DNA of 33,748 nt from Acidobacteriota bacterium (GTDB lineage: Bacteria > Acidobacteriota > Polarisedimenticolia > J045). The DNA is taken from NCBI GenBank assembly GCA_003696075.1, contig RFHH01000078.1:1-33748 (forward strand), given 5' to 3'. Each line of letters starts with the position of its first letter. The first letter of the stretch is position 1. The notes under the pieces were generated by a model that worked only from the letters and a program-made list of their open reading frames with translations, was not told the DNA's origin and ran no database searches. Below, piece after piece: positions 15,776 to 22,941 of the stretch. The position numbers and the translations under genes were made by a program.

Positions 15776-16546
15776 CTATTGGTTGTCCAGCAGTTGCTCC
15801 TCCGGAACCTCCCGCACGGGCCGCGCGGGAGCCCCCATGACGACGGTCCGCGGCGGGACGTCCCGGGTCACCACCGAGCCGGCGGCGACGAGTGCGTCGG
15901 CCCCGACGGTGAGTCCCGGCAGGAACGTGGCGTTCGCACCGACCCTCGCTCCCCGCTCCAGCGTGATCCCCTTGTGGTGTTTGAAACGCTCCTCCGTCCG
16001 CCCGAGGAAGTTGTCGTTGGTGAACGTCACCTCCGGGGCGATGAAGCACCCTTCCTCGATCCTCGAAAGGGCGGTGATGTAGGCCTCGGTCTCGATCTTG
16101 CACCGGGCTCCGATGGTGACGCGGTTTTCCACCGTTACGCCCCGGCCGATGATCGTGCGCTCCCCCACCGAGACCTCCTCCCGCACGGTCGCGAGGTCGG
16201 CCACCATCACCTCCGCGCCGATCTCGGCGCCGCGATAGAGAACGACCCCCGCCCCGATGAGAACCCGATCGCCGATCCGCAGGGGAGGCAGCTCCTTTTC
16301 CCGGGTGATCGCGGAGGCCGCAGCACGCATCGGGGGCTTGCCCAGGACGGCATGGTCGTCCACGCGGACACCGTCTCCGATACGGGTACCGGGATGGAGG
16401 ATCGCGTAACAGCCGATTCGGCACCCGCGCCCGATGATCACGTCGGCACCGACCACCGTCCCGTGTCCGATCTCCGTTCCCTCGCCGATCCGGGCGCTCG
16501 GATGGATCAGGGGGCCGGCGCCCGGGATTCCCCCGCTGGCGTTCAC
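15776..16546 (-). CDS. WbpD-like sugar N-acetyltransferase (left-handed beta-helix)
   Basis: A 256-residue protein made almost entirely of hexapeptide repeats ([LIV]-G-x-x-x-x), e.g. ARIGEGTEIGHGTVVGADV and ERTIIGRGVTVENRVTIG, followed by the usual C-terminal closure RDVPPRTVVMGAPARPVR. The loop with TFTNDNFLGR resembles the WbpD/WlbB active-site region of acetyltransferases that acetylate the 3-amino group of UDP-GlcNAc(3NH2)A. The GTG at 16546 overlaps the stop of the upstream dehydrogenase (GTGA), matching the wbpB-wbpD pair of the UDP-2,3-diacetamido uronic-acid pathway. The pathway's aminotransferase (WbpE) and UDP-GlcNAc 6-dehydrogenase (WbpA) are not seen here. Confidence in family is high; the exact sugar is inferred. 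Confidence 0.88.
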   Translation of the reverse strand: MNASGGIPGAGPLIHPSARIGEGTEIGHGTVVGADVIIGRGCRIGCYAILHPGTRIGDGVRVDDHAVLGKPPMRAAASAITREKELPPLRIGDRVLIGAGVVLYRGAEIGAEVMVADLATVREEVSVGERTIIGRGVTVENRVTIGARCKIETEAYITALSRIEEGCFIAPEVTFTNDNFLGRTEERFKHHKGITLERGARVGANATFLPGLTVGADALVAAGSVVTRDVPPRTVVMGAPARPVREVPEEQLLDNQ

Positions 16547-17559
16547 GGCGCGGGCGCCCCGGGGACGGGCACCGGCCGGCCGCCGTCCTCCAGCGAAGCC
16601 TGCGCCGCGGCGAGCAGGCGAACCACCTCCACGCCGTGAGAGGCTCCGGTCCGCGGCGGGTCGCCGGTCCGGATCGCCTCCACGAAGGCGCGCGCCTCCT
16701 CGCGAAGCGGCTCCGACATCGGGATCTTGGGAATCAGGATGTCCCCCGAGCGGACGGTGAGGTGCTCCGCGTAGCCCACCGCGTCGGGGAGCGCCCCCTT
16801 GTCGTAGATGCGGACCTTCTCCTGGGCTGCCATGTCGTCGAAGACGGCCATCTTTCGGTCGCCCACCAGGACCACGCGCCTCGATTTGTGCGGGTCGAGC
16901 CACGAGACGTGGAGGTTCGCCATCCGGTGATCGCCGTACCTCAGGTTGGCGAAGACCACGTCGTGCACCCCCGGAGTGATGTAAGCGGCGCCCCGGGCCG
17001 AGACGTCGCTCACGCCGTCACCCAGGAGGAAGAGCGCGAGCGAGAGGTCGTGAGGTCCGAGCGACCACAGGGCGTTTTCGTCGCGGCGAATCACGCCCAG
17101 ATTCACCCTCTCGCAATACAGGTACAAGGGCCGCCCGAGTTCCCCCTCGTCGAGCAGGCGCTTGAGATAGAGCACCGCCGGGTGGTACAGCAGCAGGTGC
17201 CCCACCATCAGCACCCGGCCGCATTTCCGGGCCAGCCGTTCCAGTTCCTCCGCCTCCCGCACGTCGAGCGCCAGCGGCTTTTCCACCAGGACGTGCTTGC
17301 CGGCCTCGAGCGCGGCCCGGGCGAGCCGTGCATGGGTCGGGGCCGGCGTGGCGAGGACGACCCCGTCGATCGAGGGGTCCTCGAACGCCTGCGCGGCGTC
17401 CGCGGCACAGCGCACGTGGGGGTGATCGCGGGCGATCCGGCGCCGCACCTCGGGCGAGCGGTCCGCGACGACCGCCAGCTCCGCCTCCTCCAGCGAGGCG
17501 AACGTCCGGACGTGGTTCCTCCCCCACGCCCCGGCGCCGATCACGCCGATCCGAACCAC
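16543..17559 (-). CDS. WbpB-like Gfo/Idh/MocA NAD-dependent sugar dehydrogenase
   Basis: A 338-residue oxidoreductase with an N-terminal Rossmann domain (VIGAGAWGRNH, ~6-16), the family's catalytic-lysine motif LVEKPLAL (~90-97) and a C-terminal beta-sheet domain containing WSLGPHDLSLALFLLG, whose histidine is conserved in WbpB/WlbA enzymes. These oxidise C3 of UDP-GlcNAc-uronic acid so that an amino group can be added there. The start is a GTG at 17559, preceded by an 88-base gap with a striking hairpin, and the stop overlaps the WbpD-like start. Together the pair argues for a 2,3-diamino uronic acid in the glycan. The last ~12 residues are Pro-rich. Confidence 0.9.
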   Translation of the reverse strand: MVRIGVIGAGAWGRNHVRTFASLEEAELAVVADRSPEVRRRIARDHPHVRCAADAAQAFEDPSIDGVVLATPAPTHARLARAALEAGKHVLVEKPLALDVREAEELERLARKCGRVLMVGHLLLYHPAVLYLKRLLDEGELGRPLYLYCERVNLGVIRRDENALWSLGPHDLSLALFLLGDGVSDVSARGAAYITPGVHDVVFANLRYGDHRMANLHVSWLDPHKSRRVVLVGDRKMAVFDDMAAQEKVRIYDKGALPDAVGYAEHLTVRSGDILIPKIPMSEPLREEARAFVEAIRTGDPPRTGASHGVEVVRLLAAAQASLEDGGRPVPVPGAPAP

Positions 17560-17591
17560 CGCTCCGTCCCCGCGCCGTCCGCGGGCCGCTG

Positions 17592-17633
17592 GCGGGAGGT
17601 CCTCCGGCGCCCCTTTCCGGAGGATCCTCCCGC
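17592..17633. repeat. Long imperfect inverted repeat built from two palindromes
   Basis: Arms 17592-17607 and 17617-17633 (16 and 17 bases, one bulged base) face each other across a 9-base loop. Each arm contains its own near-perfect palindrome: GGAGGTCCTCC and GGAGGATCCTCC. It lies between the small HTH gene (stop at 17648) and the dehydrogenase start (17559). It has no T-tract in either direction. It could be an RNA stem that punctuates the operon, or a pair of operator sites for a DNA-binding protein such as the HTH protein next door. Confidence 0.55.
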
Positions 17634-17647
17634 TCCGCCGGCAGCGG

Positions 17648-17857
17648 TCACGCCTGGACCCGATTCCTCTCGAGCCAGGCCAAGAGTTCGGACTTCTTGT
17701 AGCGCAGCGACGAGGTGCGGCCGGAGCCCACCCGGTAAGCGGGGAGCTGCTTGCTCTTGGTCAGCTCCCACAGCTTGGTGCGCCCGATCTTGAGAAACTC
17801 CTGAGCCTCCCGGCTGGTGAGGATCTCTTCGTCGCGGTCGATCATCTCGGAGGCCAT
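17648..17857 (-). CDS. Small excisionase/BldC-type helix-turn-helix protein
   Basis: A 69-residue protein consisting almost only of a winged MerR-like HTH (HTH_17): ILTSREAQEFLKIGRTKLWEL is helix-turn-helix (~12-32), followed by the wing with YRVGSGRTSSLRYKKSELLAWL. AGGAGA precedes the ATG at 17857 by 9 bases. Such single-domain proteins are phage excisionases or small regulators like BldC. No integrase, attachment repeat or phage gene is nearby, and it is the first gene of the glycan array, so a regulatory role is favoured. Divergent from the nucleotidyltransferase at 17968, with which it shares a 110-base control region. Confidence 0.85.
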   Translation of the reverse strand: MASEMIDRDEEILTSREAQEFLKIGRTKLWELTKSKQLPAYRVGSGRTSSLRYKKSELLAWLERNRVQA

Positions 17858-17903
17858 TGGGTTTGTCTCCTGTTGTGCCGGACCGGCCTCGAACCGGCCC
17901 GGG

Positions 17904-17930
17904 TTGCCTGGTTGTTGAACGTGCTATAAC
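17904..17930 (+). promoter_or_regulatory. Candidate sigma-70 promoter for the nucleotidyltransferase gene
   Basis: An extended -10 box TGCTATAAC (TATAAC at 17925-17930) with TTGCCT at 17904-17909 and a short 15-base spacer, ~38 bases before the GTG start. The TG extension can compensate for a weak -35. The run of AT-rich sequence is conspicuous in this GC-rich DNA. Confidence 0.5.
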
Positions 17931-17967
17931 CCGCTTCCCCGCATCGAGCGCCGGAGAAACGAACCCT

Positions 17968-19185
17968 GTGCGTCGTGAGACAGCCGTCTGGCTGCTGCGA
18001 TTGATCCGGGACGAACCGCCGCCAGTGGCCGCGGTGCCGCCCCGGTGCTGGGAATCGGTGGCGGATGCCGCGCGCGCCGCGGGTGTGGGCGCCCTGGTGG
18101 CCCACCGCGTCCTCGGCGGAGCAGCGCGGCTCCCGGAGCCGGCAGCGCGGCGGTTCCGCGAGTTTCTCGATCTTTCCCGCCGGCGCAGCGCCCTTTTCCT
18201 CGGCGAGGCCGACCGCGCCCTCCGCGCGCTCGACGCGGCAGGCGTGCCGGCCGTCGTGTTGAAAGGCGTGGGCCTCGCCGGCGCCGTTTACCGGCCGCCG
18301 GAACTTCGGGAATTCCGCGATATCGACATCCTGGTCGAGCCGGCGGCGCTCGAGGCGGCGCTCGGAGCCCTGGGGCGGGCCGGCTTCGGGCCCGCGGTGG
18401 CTCCCGAGGTGGTCGAGCTTCACCGGCGCTACCATTTCCACCTGCAGCTCGAGCGCGCCGGGGCTCCACCGTTGGAGCTCCACTGGTCCGCCGCGCGCCC
18501 CGACGACCCGTACCGCCTGGAGGCGGAACTGCTGTTGAGCCACCCCCGGAAGGACGGCCCCCTTCCCCGCCCGTCGGACGAAGCGCAGCTCCTCCACGTG
18601 GCGGTCTCGGAACTGCGGGTCGGATTCACCGACCTGCGCCGGCTCGTGGATCTCGACCGCGTCGTCCGCGCCAATCCGCGGCTCGACTGGCGCGCCGCCG
18701 CCGCGCTGGCCCGCGAGCGCGGCCTCGCGCCCGCCCTGCGGGCGGCGGTCGAGCTGGCCGCCGAACTGCTCGGCACCCCTACCGGCACGGCGTTCGCCGC
18801 CCTCCGCCCGCTCGGCGCACGCCGTCGCCGCCTCGACGAGCTGGGCTTCAGGGGATTTCCCCTCGGGCTCCCGCCGTCGGACCGGCCCACCGCCCGTCAT
18901 CTCGTCCGCCTCCATCTCGATCCCCGCCCGGCCCGCGCGGCTCTGCGCCTCCTTCGGCTCCCCGCGTTCGAGCGGAAGCGATTGAAGCTCGCGCACGTCT
19001 CCCCGGCGGCCCGGCTGGCGGGCTTCCTCAAACGCGCCGGCTGGCTCGCGGCCATCGCGGTTTCGCTGCCGGTCCTGCGCTTCCGCCCGCATTCGTCTCC
19101 GCTCCCGCTCACGACGAGCGCTTCGCCACCCAGCTCTGAACGTCCGGGGGCAGGTACGGCTGGTACTCGGGGACGAGACGCTTGA
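17968..19185 (+). CDS. PF14907-like nucleotidyltransferase
   Basis: A 405-residue protein of the 'uncharacterised nucleotidyltransferase' family. The diagnostic block is VVLKGVGLAGAVYRPPELRE followed by RDIDILVE: Lys99-Gly100 and Asp118/Asp120 form the polymerase-beta-type metal site. A helical middle and a basic C-terminal region (~300-370) follow. The GTG at 17968 has GGAGA upstream. Members occur in exopolysaccharide loci and modified-peptide loci, in the former often with PqqD-like and HPr-kinase-like proteins; their substrate is unknown. The last ~25 residues are low-complexity and overlap the convergent WbpM gene by 77 bases. It is the only plus-strand gene within an otherwise minus-strand glycan locus, so it is regulated separately. 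Confidence 0.82.
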   Translation: MRRETAVWLLRLIRDEPPPVAAVPPRCWESVADAARAAGVGALVAHRVLGGAARLPEPAARRFREFLDLSRRRSALFLGEADRALRALDAAGVPAVVLKGVGLAGAVYRPPELREFRDIDILVEPAALEAALGALGRAGFGPAVAPEVVELHRRYHFHLQLERAGAPPLELHWSAARPDDPYRLEAELLLSHPRKDGPLPRPSDEAQLLHVAVSELRVGFTDLRRLVDLDRVVRANPRLDWRAAAALARERGLAPALRAAVELAAELLGTPTGTAFAALRPLGARRRRLDELGFRGFPLGLPPSDRPTARHLVRLHLDPRPARAALRLLRLPAFERKRLKLAHVSPAARLAGFLKRAGWLAAIAVSLPVLRFRPHSSPLPLTTSASPPSSERPGAGTAGTRGRDA

Positions 19186-21028
19186 GCGTCCGGCGGATGG
19201 CGAGGTCGTCCATCGCCACCGCTTCTTTGATGAGCTGTTCCACGTGCCGGTCGATTTCTTCCACCGGCACCGGCTCCCCCCGAACCCTGAAGATCTTCGG
19301 GTGGCTGGTCCGCTCCTTGACCTCCCCCGGACCGATCAGCTCCTCGTTCAGCTTTTCGCCCGGCCGCAGTCCGATGTAGGTCATCGGAATGTCCTTGTCC
19401 GGTTCCAGACCATGGAGTCGGATCACGCGGCGGGCCAGATCGTCGATCTTGATCGGATCCCCCATGTCCAGCACGTAGATGTCCCCACCCTCCGCCATCG
19501 CTCCGGCCTGGATCACGAGCGCGACCGCCTCGGGGATGGTCATGAAGTAGCGGCGCACCTCCTTGTGGGTCACGGTGACGGGGCCGCCGCGCTCGATCTG
19601 CTCCTGGAACAGCGGTATCACGGAGCCGCGGCTGCCGAGGACATTGCCGAACCGGACCGCGGTGACGCGCGTCTTGCGCCCGGCGGCGGCCAGGACGTAG
19701 AGCTCCGCGACGCGCTTGCAGCAGCCCATGATGCTGGTCGGGTTCACCGCCTTGTCCGTGGAAATGCAGACGAGGCGCTCGACACCGTGCTCGTCGCAGA
19801 TCTCGATGACGTTCTTCGTGCCGAGGATGTTGTTGAGCACCGCCTCGTCCGGATTCAGCTCCATCAACGGCACGTGCTTGTCGGCGCCGGCGTGGAACAC
19901 GATCTCCGGATGGAACCGCTCGAAGACGCCCTGAAGCTTCCGCTTGTTGATCACGTCCCCGATGATCTCGTAGAGCTTGGTCGCCCCCCGCTTGGGTGCG
20001 AGCTCGTGGTAGATCGCGAAAATGCTGTTCTCGCCGCGCCCGAGCAGGTACAGTTCCGAGGGCCCGTACCGGAGAACCTGGCGACAGAGCTCCGATCCGA
20101 TCGAACCGCCGGCGCCCGTCACCAGCACCCGCCGCCCCTTGAGGTAGGCGGACACGCCGTCCGTGTCGAGCTCGATGCGGGGGCGTCCCAGCAGGTCCTC
20201 GATGCGCAGGTCGCGCACGTCCGCCAGCCGCGGCGTCCCGTGCACGAGACTGGCCAGATCCGGGAGGATCTTCAGCTTGACGCCGGTCCAGCGGCAGATG
20301 TCGACGATCGGCCGGATCTGCTCCGCAGTGGCCGAGGGAATGGCGATCAGGATCTCGTCGACGTCGTGCTGGGCAACGAGGCGTGGAATGTCTTCACGGT
20401 TGCCGCGGACCTTCACCCCGTGGATCCGGAGGCCTTTCTTCGCCGGGTCGTCGTCGACGAAGCCGACCGGCAGGTACCCGAGGCGCTCGTTGCGGGACAT
20501 CTCCCGAACGAGACTCTCCCCGGCGTCGCCCGCGCCGACCACGAGGATCCGCCGCTCCGCGCCCCGCCGCCTGGGCGCGATGGCATCGACGAGGAACTCC
20601 GGGAGCGTGGCCAGCAGGGTCGCCTGCATCCGCTCGCGCGCGACCCGGGGGGCGAGTCGAGCCGCGCCGCAGAGCGTCAGCGTCAGCATCCCGTCCAGCA
20701 CCAGCACGGAGGCCGGAACCCGCAGCTGGAGGAAGTAGAGCACGGTGGCGAGCATCAGCAGCGATGCGACCGACGAGCGGATGAGCCGCAGCAGGTCGTT
20801 CACCGAGCTGTAGCGCCACAGTGTCGCGTAGTTCCCGAAGGCCCAGAAGAGCAGCAGCTTGATCACCGCCGAGAGCGGCAGCACCCGCAGCAGGACGCGG
20901 GCCTGCTCGGGCGGGAGCGCCGGGCCGAACCGGAAGAGGTACGCGGCGACGAGCGACACCGCGATCAGCGCCAGGTCGAGGCCGACCTTCGCCAGGACCA
21001 GCCAGGAGTTCTGCAGGCGCCTGTTCAT
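19109..21028 (-). CDS. WbpM/PglF/CapD-type membrane UDP-GlcNAc 4,6-dehydratase
   Basis: A 639-residue protein, the full length expected for WbpM-type enzymes. Residues ~10-125 form four membrane helices. A first Rossmann-like domain starts at VVGAGDAGESL (~163-173), and the catalytic SDR domain starts at VLVTGAGGSIGSEL (301-314). Active-site residues read CISTDKAVNPTSIMGCCKR, with Asp425/Lys426 and the Met434-x3-Lys438 that replaces the usual Tyr-Lys pair. RPGEKL and the C-terminal EEL motif are conserved. It makes UDP-4-keto-6-deoxy sugars from UDP-GlcNAc, the entry to bacillosamine, FucNAc or QuiNAc. It is last in the core operon; its ATG overlaps the YvcK stop (ATGA). This supports a 6-deoxy amino sugar as first residue of the glycan. 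Confidence 0.95.
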   Translation of the reverse strand: MNRRLQNSWLVLAKVGLDLALIAVSLVAAYLFRFGPALPPEQARVLLRVLPLSAVIKLLLFWAFGNYATLWRYSSVNDLLRLIRSSVASLLMLATVLYFLQLRVPASVLVLDGMLTLTLCGAARLAPRVARERMQATLLATLPEFLVDAIAPRRRGAERRILVVGAGDAGESLVREMSRNERLGYLPVGFVDDDPAKKGLRIHGVKVRGNREDIPRLVAQHDVDEILIAIPSATAEQIRPIVDICRWTGVKLKILPDLASLVHGTPRLADVRDLRIEDLLGRPRIELDTDGVSAYLKGRRVLVTGAGGSIGSELCRQVLRYGPSELYLLGRGENSIFAIYHELAPKRGATKLYEIIGDVINKRKLQGVFERFHPEIVFHAGADKHVPLMELNPDEAVLNNILGTKNVIEICDEHGVERLVCISTDKAVNPTSIMGCCKRVAELYVLAAAGRKTRVTAVRFGNVLGSRGSVIPLFQEQIERGGPVTVTHKEVRRYFMTIPEAVALVIQAGAMAEGGDIYVLDMGDPIKIDDLARRVIRLHGLEPDKDIPMTYIGLRPGEKLNEELIGPGEVKERTSHPKIFRVRGEPVPVEEIDRHVEQLIKEAVAMDDLAIRRTLKRLVPEYQPYLPPDVQSWVAKRSS

Positions 21029-22077
21029 CGGCGCGGCCTCTCCGCCCGCACCCCGGCACCGCGCGGGCGGCCCGCGGCGGTCCAGCGCCCGTACGCCGCC
21101 ACGACGGCCGTGGCCGTGCGCGCCGGCGCGTGCCTCACCTTGCGTCCTCCGGCCAGCAGGAGCCGCCGGTCCACCACCGGCACCAGCATGTCGAGGCCCG
21201 GATCGTTCGGGTCGACGCGCTCCGCGCCTTCCGCCCGGTAGCGCTCCAGCGTGTCCTCGGGAATCGGATCGGAAGCCACGAGCGCGGCATCGATCACCGG
21301 CGCGCCGACGTGGGAGGTGATCGCCTGCACGTGCTCCGAGGCGCCGAACCGGGTGGTCTCCCCCCGCTCCGTCATGGCGTTGACCACGAGCACCCGGCAG
21401 GCCCGCGTCCGCCTCAGCGCCTCCGCGATCTCCGGGATGAGCAGGTTCGGGAGGATGCTCGAGTAGAGGCTCCCCGGTCCGAGCACGACGATGTCGGCGT
21501 CCAGCACCGCGTCGGCGGCCCCCGGGGCGGCCGGCGGCGCCGGCGGATCGAGCCGGAGCGAGCGGATCGCGCCGTCGCCCCGCTTGATCGCCGTCTCTCC
21601 GGCGATTTCGCGGCCGTCCTCGAGGGTCGCCACCAGGCGGGTCGGCGCGAGCGTGGCCGGAAGCACGCGCCCCTGGATGTTCAGCACCTCCCCGGCCAGC
21701 CGCACCGCGGCGAGAAAGCCGTCGGGCTCCTCCTGGGCCAGTGCCGCCAGAATGAGGTTCCCGACCGAGTGGCCGTCGAGGCTTCCGTTCGAGCGGTAGC
21801 GGGCCTGGAACAGGCGCGACATCAGCGGCTCGTTGTGCGACAGGGCCACCATGCAGTTCCGGATGTCCCCCGGCGGAAGCATCCCGAGCTCGTCGCGCAA
21901 CCGGCCCGAGCTGCCGCCGTCATCGGTCACGGTGACGATCGCGACCAGGCGAGAAGGATCGTCGGCGCCATCCGGGAACAAAAGCTGCTTGAAGCCCCGG
22001 AGGACCACCGGCAGACCGGTCCCACCCCCGATCGCGACCACCCGCAGTCGCGGGCCGCCGGCCGCGACGCGCCTCAT
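21025..22077 (-). CDS. yvcK: YvcK/CofD-family protein (gluconeogenesis-factor type)
   Basis: About 350 residues. Family hallmarks are VVAIGGGTGLPVVLRG (13-28), TVTDDGGSSGRLR (~49-61), PPGDIRNCMVALS, GHSVGNLILAAL and the later DIVVLGPGSLYSSILPNL. YvcK proteins bind UDP-GlcNAc and influence cell-wall precursor metabolism and cell shape; CofD relatives transfer a lactyl/PEP-phosphate to F420 precursor. The ATG at 22077 is preferred to a GTG at 22131 because GGGAGG lies 8 bases before it and a strong hairpin fills the region further upstream. Found between the tyrosine kinase and WbpM, where a UDP-GlcNAc-sensing protein would be well placed to balance wall and polysaccharide demand. In most genomes yvcK sits with rapZ and whiA instead. 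Confidence 0.92.
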   Translation of the reverse strand: MRRVAAGGPRLRVVAIGGGTGLPVVLRGFKQLLFPDGADDPSRLVAIVTVTDDGGSSGRLRDELGMLPPGDIRNCMVALSHNEPLMSRLFQARYRSNGSLDGHSVGNLILAALAQEEPDGFLAAVRLAGEVLNIQGRVLPATLAPTRLVATLEDGREIAGETAIKRGDGAIRSLRLDPPAPPAAPGAADAVLDADIVVLGPGSLYSSILPNLLIPEIAEALRRTRACRVLVVNAMTERGETTRFGASEHVQAITSHVGAPVIDAALVASDPIPEDTLERYRAEGAERVDPNDPGLDMLVPVVDRRLLLAGGRKVRHAPARTATAVVAAYGRWTAAGRPRGAGVRAERPRR

Positions 22078-22091
22078 CGCACCAGCCTCCC

Positions 22092-22110
22092 GCGGCGCGT
22101 CCCGCGCCGC
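22092..22110 (-). promoter_or_regulatory. GC hairpin upstream of yvcK
   Basis: Perfect inverted repeat GCGGCGCG / CGCGCCGC with a 3-base loop, ending 15 bases before the ATG at 22077 and next to the ribosome-binding site. No T-tract. It supports 22077 as the translation start. Confidence 0.45.
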
Positions 22111-22137
22111 CGCCGGGTCATCCGCTGCCACCTGTCG

Positions 22138-22941
22138 TCAACCCCGATCACGGTCGTAGTAGTAGCCGCCGTACTCGTCGTAGCGGTAGTAGTAGCGATC
22201 CAGAACGGTGTACCGGACGTCGTTGAGAACGACGCCGATCACCCGCCCCGTCGTCACCTGCGACAGCGCCTTCTTCACGATCTGACGCGAGGTAAGACCG
22301 GCGCGGATCACGAAGATCAACCCGTCGGCGTAGGAGTTCAGGATGTTGGCATCGACGAAGCGCATCAGGGGTGGAGCGTCGAGGATGATCGCGTCGAACC
22401 GATCCCGCAGCTGCCGCAGAAGGCGCCGGAACCTCTCGGACTTGAGCACCTCCGCCGGCTTCTCCGGCGGCCGGCCCGCCGGCAGCAACTTCAGCCGCGT
22501 TTGCGTGAGATCGACCACGGCCGCGTCGAGATCGGCGCGGTCCTCGAAGACATCCATCCAGCCGATGCGCGGCTTGCTGAGGAGGAAGTGGTGGACCCGC
22601 GGCCGGTGCAGGTCCACGTCCATCAGGACCACCTTGCGATCCCGGTCCTCGGCCATCACCAGAGCGAGATTCATCGACGTGAGCGTCTTGCCTTCCGCCT
22701 CGCGGCTCGAGGTCATGACGATCACTCGGTAGGGATGGTCGTCGCGGACTCCGAGGTGGTCGATGTGCGTCATCATGCGGCGGTAGCGCTCCGTCACCGG
22801 AGACCGCGGATCGATCAGCGGGAGCAGGCGCGGATTGGGCGCGAGATCGCGCGCCGACCGCCTTCCCCCGGGGCGACGGCTCGCCGGCGCACCGCCCGCC
22901 GGCGGCGGGCCCACGCGCGGAATGCGGGGCTTCTGGTTCAT
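22138..22941 (-). CDS. BY-kinase: CpsD/Wzc-C-type tyrosine autokinase
   Basis: A 267-residue cytoplasmic kinase domain without the membrane half, i.e. the split (CpsD-like) form; the partner Wzz gene is just upstream and overlaps it by 4 bases. Walker A is SSREAEGKTLTSMN (~78-91), Walker A' is VVLMDVDLHRP (~104-113) and Walker B is AIILDAP (~184-190). The C-terminus is a tyrosine cluster of nine Tyr (residues 244-262, ending YYYDRDRG), the autophosphorylation site that controls polymer length and export. Residues 46-60 (SPVTERYRRMMTHI) are the usual E-x-x-R-x-x-R-type oligomer motif region. The Walker A has Ala-Glu where many relatives have Pro-Gly/Glu, a mild deviation. Confidence 0.94.
   Translation of the reverse strand: MNQKPRIPRVGPPPAGGAPASRRPGGRRSARDLAPNPRLLPLIDPRSPVTERYRRMMTHIDHLGVRDDHPYRVIVMTSSREAEGKTLTSMNLALVMAEDRDRKVVLMDVDLHRPRVHHFLLSKPRIGWMDVFEDRADLDAAVVDLTQTRLKLLPAGRPPEKPAEVLKSERFRRLLRQLRDRFDAIILDAPPLMRFVDANILNSYADGLIFVIRAGLTSRQIVKKALSQVTTGRVIGVVLNDVRYTVLDRYYYRYDEYGGYYYDRDRG

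Noticed and set aside
14576-16639. Long plus-strand open frame opposite the WbuB- and WbpD-like genes
   Set aside because: Antisense shadow; no start context and no domain.
17648-17857. Small HTH gene as a phage excisionase marking an integrated element
   Set aside because: No integrase, phage genes or attachment-site repeats in the window, and the gene sits at the head of a metabolic operon.
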